57,369 nucleotides of DNA from an uncultured Spartobacteria bacterium (lineage in GTDB: Bacteria > Verrucomicrobiota > Verrucomicrobiia > Chthoniobacterales > UBA6821), in contig CAIOJL010000004.1 of NCBI GenBank assembly GCA_903858595.1, forward strand, positions 1 through 57,369, given 5' to 3'. The position numbers and the translations under genes are program-made. Below are positions 40,782 to 49,124 of this stretch, piece after piece; position 1 is the stretch's first letter, and every line of letters starts with the position of its first letter. The notes beneath the pieces are model-generated. The model did not search any database and had not been told where the DNA came from. It saw only the letters and a list, made by a program, of their open reading frames with translations.

Positions 40782-42635
40782 ATGTTGAATCCCTCCGATC
40801 ACCCCCAGTCCGAAGGAGTCGAACGCCGGTCGCGCCAAGAAGCGGTTAATGAGATTCTTCCACCCGAGGGAGATGCAGTGGCCGGCATGCCGGAGCATGG
40901 ACGGGAGCGGGAACTCTCCACTCCGAATGAGGCGACCCAATCCCTCGCCTCTCGCGAGCTAGAGGAACTAGAGGAACTAGAGGAACTAGAGGAGCTAGAG
41001 GAGCTAGAGGCCGGGTCCGGGGAGGAATCTCTCCCACTCCAGACAACTGTCAGCGACTCGAGCCACACGACCCGTATGAACACTGGGATTATCGGCAAGA
41101 TTAGAATTGCTTGGCAGGAGAGTAGATTTTCTCATCAGCAGAGGATCCGCAGGTTCACGCTGCTGGGCGTCCGTATCACCAGTATCTCCCCGGAAGAAGC
41201 TGCGAAAAAGTGCTGCTCGGGAGGCCTGATCCTGGCGCCGTCGGGCCCCGGGCTTTGTAATGTCGCCTATGATCCCAACTATTGCCGGGCCCTGCAGGAG
41301 AGCGACATCAATCTCGCCGACAGTATCCTGGCCATAATGATCATGCTGTTTCTCGGTATCGGACGCCTTCGACGGACAAGTGGCCTGGGCTTCCTGAGGG
41401 CACTTCTCAAGCGGAACGAAATCAAACAGCTAGAATCCAGCTACTGGGTCATGCCAAGCACCGATTCCATGACAAAAAACCTGGCCTACCTGAACTCCAT
41501 GGGGATCCCGGTCCATGAGAACAACTGTTATGTGGCACCGATGTATCCTGCTTATGGCGAAGTAAGGGACTTCCGACTCCTGGCCGAGCTGAAACAACAC
41601 AAGCCTAGGTTCATCATGATCTGCACAGGGAGCGGATCGCAGGAAAAGCTCGGCGCCTGGCTGAATCGCCGACTGGACTATCACCCTACGATCTGCTGCA
41701 TCGGGGCGGCGATCGCCTTCGAGAGCGGGGACCAGATTCACATCCCGCGCTGGGCGGACGCTCTGGGATTAGGGTGGTTGTTCCGCTGCTTCTCCAACCC
41801 CAAGGTATTCGTCCCGCGTTACTTCAAGTCCCTGGAGCTGATCTATCTCTCCATCTGCCACCGCCGGGGAGCCCCTCTTCATGCCGCGCAACTCTTGATC
41901 AAGAACAACGCGCTCAATTACATCTCCTACTTCCTGATCATCCAGGGGATCGCGGTCTTCGGATCCTTAATCCTTTGGCACGATTTCCTGGAGTTTGTGT
42001 GTCATACGGATATGCTGGCCCATCGGCATTGGTTCATTGGTTCGGCGATTCTGCTGCTGAGCACCATCATCACCCGAATTGTGCGGATGCAAGGGAACGA
42101 TTACATCAGCATAAACAACACCCAAAACCTGCGCTCGGGATTTGTAGACTGGTTACTCACCTCCGCCATCTGCCTTGTGGCGCTGGTCATGACGAGGGAT
42201 CTGACGATTTCCAGGACCTTCATCATCACCTATCTGCCCATCCTTCTCCTAGTGATGGTGTCCTGCAATCTGCTGCTGCCGACTATCCTAACAAAGTATT
42301 TTTTTAGAAAAACCCTCACAACCAATACGGTGATCATTCCCCTTGCCATTCAAACCAAGAAAAACAAGACAATGATCGCAAAAATGCACTCTAACTGGGC
42401 GGCCCGCAACAGCTACTACTGCATGGAAATCTCGGGGCGGATTGGGGAGGAATCCTCGCCAGGGCTTGAGAAGATCCGTTATCTCGGGCCCGTAGAGGAA
42501 TTCCCGTCGATCTGCAATTCGCATGGCATACGACATGCCATGATTCTCATGCCGAACTCCCAAAAATCGAAAATCGAGAAACTTATCCAGGAATGCGAAC
42601 ACCTGAAGATCCACCTTTCGCTCATTCATGTCTGA
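40782..42635 (+). CDS. WecG/TagA/CpsF-family glycosyltransferase fused to membrane + CoA-binding-like N-terminal half of a polyprenyl glycosylphosphotransferase
   Basis: GT26-like region LGVRITSISPEEA...GPGLCNVAYDPNYCRALQESDINLADS...FIMICTGSGSQEKLGAWLNRRLDYHPTICCIGAAIAFESG; then several TM segments and LGPVEEFPSICNSHGIRHAMILMP. The track ORF starts at 40617; true start uncertain. Confidence 0.7.
   Translation: MLNPSDHPQSEGVERRSRQEAVNEILPPEGDAVAGMPEHGRERELSTPNEATQSLASRELEELEELEELEELEELEAGSGEESLPLQTTVSDSSHTTRMNTGIIGKIRIAWQESRFSHQQRIRRFTLLGVRITSISPEEAAKKCCSGGLILAPSGPGLCNVAYDPNYCRALQESDINLADSILAIMIMLFLGIGRLRRTSGLGFLRALLKRNEIKQLESSYWVMPSTDSMTKNLAYLNSMGIPVHENNCYVAPMYPAYGEVRDFRLLAELKQHKPRFIMICTGSGSQEKLGAWLNRRLDYHPTICCIGAAIAFESGDQIHIPRWADALGLGWLFRCFSNPKVFVPRYFKSLELIYLSICHRRGAPLHAAQLLIKNNALNYISYFLIIQGIAVFGSLILWHDFLEFVCHTDMLAHRHWFIGSAILLLSTIITRIVRMQGNDYISINNTQNLRSGFVDWLLTSAICLVALVMTRDLTISRTFIITYLPILLLVMVSCNLLLPTILTKYFFRKTLTTNTVIIPLAIQTKKNKTMIAKMHSNWAARNSYYCMEISGRIGEESSPGLEKIRYLGPVEEFPSICNSHGIRHAMILMPNSQKSKIEKLIQECEHLKIHLSLIHV
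40956..41009 (+). repeat. 6 x 9-bp in-frame tandem repeat (gaRctagag) encoding (ELE)6
   Basis: Directly read: gagctagag gaactagag gaactagag gaactagag gagctagag gagctagag. Confidence 0.97.
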
Positions 42636-42739
42636 TCACACTGAGGTGAATTTTCCTTCCAGGGGTGTTTTAAGGCACGTGCCGCCCGCAGTCAGGATGC
42701 CGGATTGACACGAATTTTGAATCAGATCAAATCAAGGGC

Positions 42740-43765
42740 ATGTTCCATGACGCCATCCACAGTCTGATCGTCCAACCTGATGACGGGATCGCCCCGATCC
42801 TCGGCACTATCGAGACCGCCAAGCACTCGCTCGACATCAAGATGTTCCAGTTCACGGATCCCGTCCTGATCGAGGCGGTGATCGCGGCCCACAAGCGCGG
42901 CGTGAAGGTCCGCGTGATGCTCAACCCCTCCCGATTCACCGGGGAGCATGACAATGACGAGGCCTTCGAGCTCTTCAAGAACGCGAAGGTGAACGTCAAG
43001 GAGACGAACCCCAAGTATCCGATCACCCATGAGAAGTCGATGGTCGTCGATGGCAAACAGGCCTTCATCATGTCGCTCAACTGGGCTCCGAAGTACTTCG
43101 GACTGACCCGTGACTATGGTCTGGTGACCAATGATCCGGAGGAGGTCTCCGAGGTGGCCGGCTGCTTCGAGGCCGACTGGAACCGTGAGGACTTCGTTCC
43201 TCCGGCAGTCTCGAACGTGATCTGGAGCGTCGGCCGTGCGCGGCAGGAGGTGATCGACTTCATCGATGGGGCCAAGAAGACTCTCTACATCCAGCATGAG
43301 AAATATGTCGACACGCCTGTCATCGAGGCGCTTGTCCGGGCCAAGATGAAACGCGATGTGAAGGTCCACGCCACGGCCCTGCCGGTGCATTCGCTCAGGG
43401 ACTTCTACATCGTCGAGGGGGTCGCGGGTCTCAGGCTTCTCGAGGATCTCGGTATTAATGTTCACAAACTCCACGGCATCCATCTTCACGCGAAGCTGAT
43501 CCTGGCGGACAAGCAGCGAGCGCTGCTGAGCTCCTTCAACATCTATCCTAAGTGCTTCAACGAACGCCGCGAGCTTGGCATCCGCTTCAGCGATCCCGAC
43601 CTGATCAAGCGTCTGGTGAAGATCTTCGAGTCGGACTGGGAAACCTCGAAGAAAATGGACCTCACCGACGCAGGCATCCAGGCTGACCGGGAAAAGTATG
43701 CCGCGAAGGTGCTGGCAGAACAAAAAGAAGGAAGAGGCAATGCCGGGGAAAGCCCGGCATCCTGA
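42740..43765 (+). CDS. Phospholipase D-like domain protein
   Basis: SLDIKMFQFTDPVLIEAVIAAHKRGVKVRVMLN; THEKSMVVDGKQAFIMSLNW (HKD-like); HLHAKLILADKQRALLSSFNI. Confidence 0.88.
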   Translation: MFHDAIHSLIVQPDDGIAPILGTIETAKHSLDIKMFQFTDPVLIEAVIAAHKRGVKVRVMLNPSRFTGEHDNDEAFELFKNAKVNVKETNPKYPITHEKSMVVDGKQAFIMSLNWAPKYFGLTRDYGLVTNDPEEVSEVAGCFEADWNREDFVPPAVSNVIWSVGRARQEVIDFIDGAKKTLYIQHEKYVDTPVIEALVRAKMKRDVKVHATALPVHSLRDFYIVEGVAGLRLLEDLGINVHKLHGIHLHAKLILADKQRALLSSFNIYPKCFNERRELGIRFSDPDLIKRLVKIFESDWETSKKMDLTDAGIQADREKYAAKVLAEQKEGRGNAGESPAS

Positions 43766-44381
43766 CCCGGAAGAGGTGGCGGGCTTCTCCCCCTCCACTT
43801 CTTTAAGGGTCAAGGTATCGCTTCTGGAGATCGCCGGTCTCTTCTGCTTCATCGGTCTCACGAGCTTCGGGGGCGGTATCACCGCCTATATCCGGCGGAT
43901 GGTGGTCACCCAGAAGAGGTGGCTGACGGACGATGAGTTCATGCCCGGCCTGGGGCTGGTCCAACTCCTTCCGGGTGCCAATGTGGTGGGGCTTTCCGTC
44001 TATATTGGCAATCACCTGAAGGGCCCCATCGGCTCGGTGGTGGCTCTCGGCTCCCTGCTTGTGCCCCCGTTCGTATCGACTTGTGCGCTGGGGTTCCTCT
44101 ACTTCCACGCAGGTCACACCGCCGACGCCCACGCGGTGCTGGCTGGAGTCACAGCGGCTGCCTGCGGACTGATGGCGAGCATGGTCTTCGAGGCGGGAGG
44201 TGAGGCGATCAAGGGGGCCTTCGACGTGGTGCTGATCCTAATCACGTTTGCCCTGGTGAGGTTCGCCCATCTCCATGTCCCCTATGTGATCCTGATCGTG
44301 GCTCCCCTAGCCATCTGGTGGCACAGACCACGCCCTCCCAAGCTCAAGGCACCCGATACGGGTGATTCCACGGTCTCATGA
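43740..44381 (+). CDS. chrA: Chromate transporter, N-terminal-type half
   Basis: LFCFIGLTSFGGGITAYIRRMVVTQKRWLTDDEFMPGLGLVQLLPGANVVGLSVYIG. Start set to internal Met MPGKARH (track ORF starts 43698). Confidence 0.85.
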   Translation: MPGKARHPDPEEVAGFSPSTSLRVKVSLLEIAGLFCFIGLTSFGGGITAYIRRMVVTQKRWLTDDEFMPGLGLVQLLPGANVVGLSVYIGNHLKGPIGSVVALGSLLVPPFVSTCALGFLYFHAGHTADAHAVLAGVTAAACGLMASMVFEAGGEAIKGAFDVVLILITFALVRFAHLHVPYVILIVAPLAIWWHRPRPPKLKAPDTGDSTVS

Positions 44382-44923
44382 ACAAGACCCTGCTTCAGCT
44401 CGCAGGTCTCTTCTCGTCGCTCTCGCTCTCGGCCTTCGGTGGAGGGAAGGTGGTTCTGCCCTCGATGCATCAGGCCTCGGTCGGTGAATATCACTGGATG
44501 ACAAGCCAGGAGTTCGTGGACCTCTTCTCCATCAGTATGGCGGCACCGGGGCCCTCGATGATGGTGGTAACGCTCGTCGGCCTGAAGGCCTGTCTTCCCT
44601 ACGGCCCGGCGATCGCGATTCTCGGTGCGCTTGTCGCCACGCTGGCGATGTTCGTGCCGAGTTCGATCCTGGTCTATTTCGCCGGCAATTGGTGGGATCA
44701 CTGGAAAGAATCCCCCTGGAGGCACTCGGTCATGAATGCGATCCTGCCGATCTCTACCGGCCTGATCCTGGCCGCGACCTGGATCATCACCAAGACCTCG
44801 ATCCACTCGGTGCCGACCGCCATCATGGGCATCGTGGCGCTGGCTCTGATGCTCTTCACCAAGATCAATCCCGTCCTGATGATGGGCATGGCAGGCTTGA
44901 TCAGCTGGGTATTCCTCAGATAA
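44378..44923 (+). CDS. chrA: Chromate transporter, second half
   Basis: LFSSLSLSAFGGGKVVLPSMHQASVGEYHWMTSQEFVDLFSISMAAPGPSMMV; overlaps the preceding gene by 4 nt. Confidence 0.85.
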   Translation: MNKTLLQLAGLFSSLSLSAFGGGKVVLPSMHQASVGEYHWMTSQEFVDLFSISMAAPGPSMMVVTLVGLKACLPYGPAIAILGALVATLAMFVPSSILVYFAGNWWDHWKESPWRHSVMNAILPISTGLILAATWIITKTSIHSVPTAIMGIVALALMLFTKINPVLMMGMAGLISWVFLR

Positions 44924-45127
44924 AGCGCGGGTGCGAAAATGGGATTGCAGGCGTTTCCCTAAGCAGTTTCGTTAGCGCTGGATAAGCGTTTCCCCATCTA
45001 TCGGGCAGGGTCAGCCGGCATTACTTTTCTTTCATGCGCCGGGAAATTCAATCCGGTTCCATCGCTCGGTTCATTTGGCAGGTGATCCGGCGATCCATGA
45101 AATCCATGCCACACCAACGAAAAAGCT

Positions 45128-45583
45128 ATGAACATGACACTGACACGATGGAACCCGATCCGCGAACTTGAGGAGGTACAGTCACGGCTCTCCAGCATTC
45201 TCCCCTTCCCGTCACTACGACACAATGGGGACAAGGAACTGATGACCGTGGCCCAGTGGGCGCCGGCGGTGGATATCATCGAGGATGAGCACGAATATGT
45301 GATCACGGCGGAGTTACCCGAAATCAAGAAGGAAGAGGTCAAGGTGACCGTGGAAAACGGCATCCTGACGATTTCCGGAGAACGAAAATTCGAGAAGGAG
45401 GAGAAGGGAAAGAAGTACCACCGCATCGAGCGCTCCTACGGCAGCTTCCTGAGGAGCTTCGATCTGCCGGATGATGCTGATGCAGGCAAGGTCGACGCCA
45501 AGTTCAGTGATGGTACACTGAAGGTGCATGTCATCAAGAGCGAGAAGGCCCGTCCGAAACAGATCGAGATCAAGGCTTCCTGA
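45128..45583 (+). CDS. Hsp20/alpha-crystallin family small heat shock protein
   Basis: MNMTLTRWNPIRELEEVQSRL; PAVDIIEDEHEYVITAELPEIKKEEVKVTVENGILTISGERKFE; SFDLPDDADAGKVDAKFSDGTLKVHV. Confidence 0.95.
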   Translation: MNMTLTRWNPIRELEEVQSRLSSILPFPSLRHNGDKELMTVAQWAPAVDIIEDEHEYVITAELPEIKKEEVKVTVENGILTISGERKFEKEEKGKKYHRIERSYGSFLRSFDLPDDADAGKVDAKFSDGTLKVHVIKSEKARPKQIEIKAS

Positions 45584-45648
45584 TCACGGCTCAACACTAA
45601 TGACTGGAATGATCCGGAGCGGGAATCCCCCCTCCGGGATCATTTGGA

Positions 45649-47844
45649 TTACTGGGATCGCAGAATGGAGAGAGACCAGGCAGGAAGTGTGAAACACTGA
45701 TTGTCCGAGATCGCGCTTGTGATCGTGCTCTGGGAAGGAAGTAGATTGCGAGTCGGATGCCCCGTGGGGCCGTCGGCTTGCCAGTAATATTGATCGGCAG
45801 CATAAGTCACGAGTCGTGCTGAACCTGCCCAGGGATTCCTTCCCCGGATAAGGAGATGAACAGGGTGCGTCGAATCTTTGTTGATCAGTAGCAAGGACCA
45901 CTTGTTATCGGGGCGCTTGAGTGCAAAGGCACTCAGTAGATCCTTTGTTTTCTTGCCGGAAAGATGAACGGGGAAGCTCTGATGCATCCCTCCCTGGGCA
46001 GCTAACCATTCCCTGTTCATCATCTTCAGGGCTTGGTACGTGGCAACGGGCGCTATCCCGTCCTTGTCTTCCAGCAGCATGAGCTGGTTGCCCCAGGAGC
46101 CGCTGCTGCCATCGAGTTTGTTCGGCTCATAGCCGTAGTAGTAGAAGGCATCCCCTCCCCCACAGAGGAACTGAGCAGGCGTCTCAACATTCAGAAGGCC
46201 ACCACCGAGATCGACCTCTTGGCGGCAGGGGAAGACAGAGTAGTTGCTCTCACCGATCACAAGCGGCAGATGAAAACAGCGTAGAGATCGCATCGTCCGC
46301 GAGAGCATCCCCGAGGCCTTCGGAACCTGCATAGACTCCTTTCCGACGATATCACCCACCTCGTCGAAGGGATAGCACTCGAAGGAGAGGAAGCGGAAAT
46401 CGCGTGACTGATTCCGCCGCTTGAGCTCCCCAAAAAAATCCCGAATCCACCAGCGCTTGTCGAAGCGATAGGTCTGGTCATCACCCGATTCGACATCCAG
46501 CGTGACAAAGCTCGGACCTCCCATCACGGCATCCGGCACGACTTTTCTAACTTCACGGCTGACCTGGGCATAGAGCGCCCCGAAATCCTTCGGGTCGATC
46601 CGCTGGCCGTCGGGTTCCTCGCCGAGTTCATAGCGACTGACAGGATAACTCGAGCGCTGAACATAGGCGGCCAACCCCGCGGCATTCTCTGGGGTGTCGT
46701 AGAGCGCTGGTAATGCCAGCATCAGGGGTAGCCCTCTGGTGATGCCGCATCGGGCCAGAAGATCAATCCCTGCTTGCTCAACCTTTGGATCACGATCGCA
46801 GGCTCGATGCCATGGGTCGGTCGAGGATGCGTAGGTGATGGTCTGCTTCTTGTCCGGGCTGTGAATCACATGATCATCAAAATAGAACTGCGAGGCCTCA
46901 CCCGCACTGATCTCACGAATGGCATAGCCCAGATGATCACGGGGATCCGTCGCTCTCGGCATCGCAGTTCCTGAACCCCCCGTCATCCAGACCCTGAGAT
47001 AACGTGCCTTCACGGCATGCTTCGCCAACTTCAGGAACTGATCCCCTCCTTTTCCGGTGTTAACCTCCCCCTTCGGAAAAGTGCGCCAGACAGGGAAAAG
47101 AATGTTTCCCGGGTGTCCTCCGAAATAGACACGCCCCTTGGTTGCATACTCGACACGGAAGCTCGTGGCGTAGGGCTCGGCCCACAGGATATCGATTGCA
47201 TTTACAGGAACCGGCTTCCCGAAATCCAGAACCACCCACTGAGGATGACGGGAATCAGGCTCCCCAGTGTAAGGTTGGCAGAGGTAAGGATTGCTCTTCC
47301 AGAAGGTCTTAAGATTACCGTCGTCGAACCGCGAATAGCCGTCGTCGTTGGCCTCATCGAGCGTATCACCTCGTCGTGGCAGCTTATAACCGTAGGAAAG
47401 CCGGATGGAATAAGACGGATCGGGTTTGGCATCGGAGGTCCAATAGCCCTGATGATGATTCGAATCACTCCATCTTCCCCTCGGATTCCAGTGCCAGGCC
47501 TCGACCGCTAACTCGGTCCGTAATCTCACCGAAATCGGGCCCAATCCAGCTCCCAGCATCTGCTTCACACTCTCCGGCGAGAGCATTCTCTGACAATCGC
47601 CCTGCTCGTGCCCATCAATCCCGGCGCCAAAGGCCTTGCAAGGGTCAAAGCTCGCTGTCGGGTGCTTGGTATCGATCGAGAGCGTTACCTCCCTTGGCTG
47701 TTCGGCGGAACAAAGCACCCCACCGAGGCAGAAGAAGAGCAGAATGAATTTCACAGGGATGAAGGGAATCAAAGGGACATTCAAAAAAACTTCCTCCCTT
47801 CTGCACGAACAGCCTAAACCCCTAAAACAGGAACAGCCCCGCAA
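45649..47844 (-). CDS. Secreted glycosidase-like protein with F5/8 type C-like (discoidin) domain
   Basis: DGNLKTFWKSNPY...HPQWVVLDFGKPVPVNAIDILWAEPYATSFRVEYAT (F5/8 C-like); VSRYELGEEPDGQRIDPKDFGALYAQVSREVRKVVPDAVMGGPSFVTLD (GH39-like barrel). Confidence 0.65.
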   Translation of the reverse strand: MRGCSCFRGLGCSCRREEVFLNVPLIPFIPVKFILLFFCLGGVLCSAEQPREVTLSIDTKHPTASFDPCKAFGAGIDGHEQGDCQRMLSPESVKQMLGAGLGPISVRLRTELAVEAWHWNPRGRWSDSNHHQGYWTSDAKPDPSYSIRLSYGYKLPRRGDTLDEANDDGYSRFDDGNLKTFWKSNPYLCQPYTGEPDSRHPQWVVLDFGKPVPVNAIDILWAEPYATSFRVEYATKGRVYFGGHPGNILFPVWRTFPKGEVNTGKGGDQFLKLAKHAVKARYLRVWMTGGSGTAMPRATDPRDHLGYAIREISAGEASQFYFDDHVIHSPDKKQTITYASSTDPWHRACDRDPKVEQAGIDLLARCGITRGLPLMLALPALYDTPENAAGLAAYVQRSSYPVSRYELGEEPDGQRIDPKDFGALYAQVSREVRKVVPDAVMGGPSFVTLDVESGDDQTYRFDKRWWIRDFFGELKRRNQSRDFRFLSFECYPFDEVGDIVGKESMQVPKASGMLSRTMRSLRCFHLPLVIGESNYSVFPCRQEVDLGGGLLNVETPAQFLCGGGDAFYYYGYEPNKLDGSSGSWGNQLMLLEDKDGIAPVATYQALKMMNREWLAAQGGMHQSFPVHLSGKKTKDLLSAFALKRPDNKWSLLLINKDSTHPVHLLIRGRNPWAGSARLVTYAADQYYWQADGPTGHPTRNLLPSQSTITSAISDNQCFTLPAWSLSILRSQ

Positions 47845-47938
47845 CTTTTCGGTTGCAGGCTGCCTCTGGGTGGATTTCCCCCACGGGAAATCCCATGGGG
47901 GTCTCGGGGAGGAAATCCTGAATTAGTTTAGTGACGAC

Positions 47939-49000
47939 TTACCACTCGAGAGAGCTGGCGTTCTGGTAGGCGGTAACCTTGGTCTCGAAGAAGTTCGCCT
48001 CCTTGGAGAGGTCGGCCACCTCGCTCATCCAGGGGAACGGATTCTGACTTCCGAACTCCTGGGGCATATTGAGTCGGTCAAAGCGGCGGTCGGCGATGTA
48101 CTGAACATACTCGCGGAAGAGGCCGGCATTCAGTCCTAGGATGCCTCGGGGCATGCAATCCTGAGCATAGGCAATCTCGAGTTCGACGGCCTTCAGAATC
48201 ATGGTGCGCACTTCACCCTCGAGCTCCGGGGTCCAGGCCTCGGGGTTCTCCTCGCGGATACCGTTGATGAGGTCGATACCGAAGTTCAGGTGGATCGACT
48301 CGTCGCGCATGATGTATTCGAACTGCTGGCCGATGCCGACCATCTTGTTCTGCCTCTTGAAGGAGAGGAGCATCACGAAGCCGCTGTAGAAGAAGATTCC
48401 CTCCATAATGACATAGAAGCCGACTAGGTTCTTGAGGAAGGTCTGGAGTCCCTCAGTGGTCTCGGTGGAGAACCCATCCTCCATAATGGAGGCGGTAAGG
48501 CTCATCTCGAAGGCATCCTTCTCATTAATGGAATTCACCTCATGGTACATGTTGAAGACCTCGCGCTGGTCCAGCGAAAGACTCTCGACGATATACTGGA
48601 AGGTGTGCGTGTGAATCGCCTCTTCGAAGCCCTGACGAAGCATATACTGACGGGCCTCGGGATTGGTGACGTGCTTGAAGATCGCGAGCACGATGTTGTT
48701 CCCGACGAGGCTCTCGGCGGTGCTGAAGAAGCCGAGATTCCGCATGATGACCTGGCGCTCGTCGGCCGTGAGCTTGTTGGACTTCCAGAGCTCGATGTCG
48801 CGCTGCATCGGGACCTCATTCGGCATCCAATGATTGGCGCAGCCCTTAGTGTAGTAATCCCAGGCCCAGGTGTACTTCAGGGGCATGAGCTGGTTCACGT
48901 CGACCTGCTTGCAGTTGACCAGGCGTTTCTGATCAGAGTCGATCCGCTTGGTGAGGTCGTGAAAGGTGGCTGGTTGGGTAGTGGAGGAGCAGCAGGACAT
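47939..49000 (-). CDS. nrdB: Ribonucleoside-diphosphate reductase beta subunit, class Ic-type
   Basis: R2 motifs; radical-site region EEAIHTHTF has Phe134 in place of Tyr and Glu96 (STAESL) in place of Asp. Confidence 0.9.
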   Translation of the reverse strand: MSCCSSTTQPATFHDLTKRIDSDQKRLVNCKQVDVNQLMPLKYTWAWDYYTKGCANHWMPNEVPMQRDIELWKSNKLTADERQVIMRNLGFFSTAESLVGNNIVLAIFKHVTNPEARQYMLRQGFEEAIHTHTFQYIVESLSLDQREVFNMYHEVNSINEKDAFEMSLTASIMEDGFSTETTEGLQTFLKNLVGFYVIMEGIFFYSGFVMLLSFKRQNKMVGIGQQFEYIMRDESIHLNFGIDLINGIREENPEAWTPELEGEVRTMILKAVELEIAYAQDCMPRGILGLNAGLFREYVQYIADRRFDRLNMPQEFGSQNPFPWMSEVADLSKEANFFETKVTAYQNASSLEW

Positions 49001-49124
49001 AATGGTGAGTTCGTTGGTATGGGTTAAGTTATGTGCAGACCGTCGTTTTTTCCAGCGTGGGTGTGTTGTTGGGTTGGTGACGACGGGGTGGGGTGGGGAA
49101 TCTTAAAGGGGTATCGATGTCAAC

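Noticed and set aside
42722-43882. 386 aa minus-strand ORF opposite the PLD gene
   Set aside because: Antisense shadow ORF; low-complexity V/D/H/L-rich composition and no recognisable family.
44946-44996. Possible CIRCE/heat-shock operator upstream of hsp20 (direct repeats of gcgtttccc)
   Set aside because: Does not match TTAGCACTC-N9-GAGTGCTAA; the short direct repeat alone is too weak.
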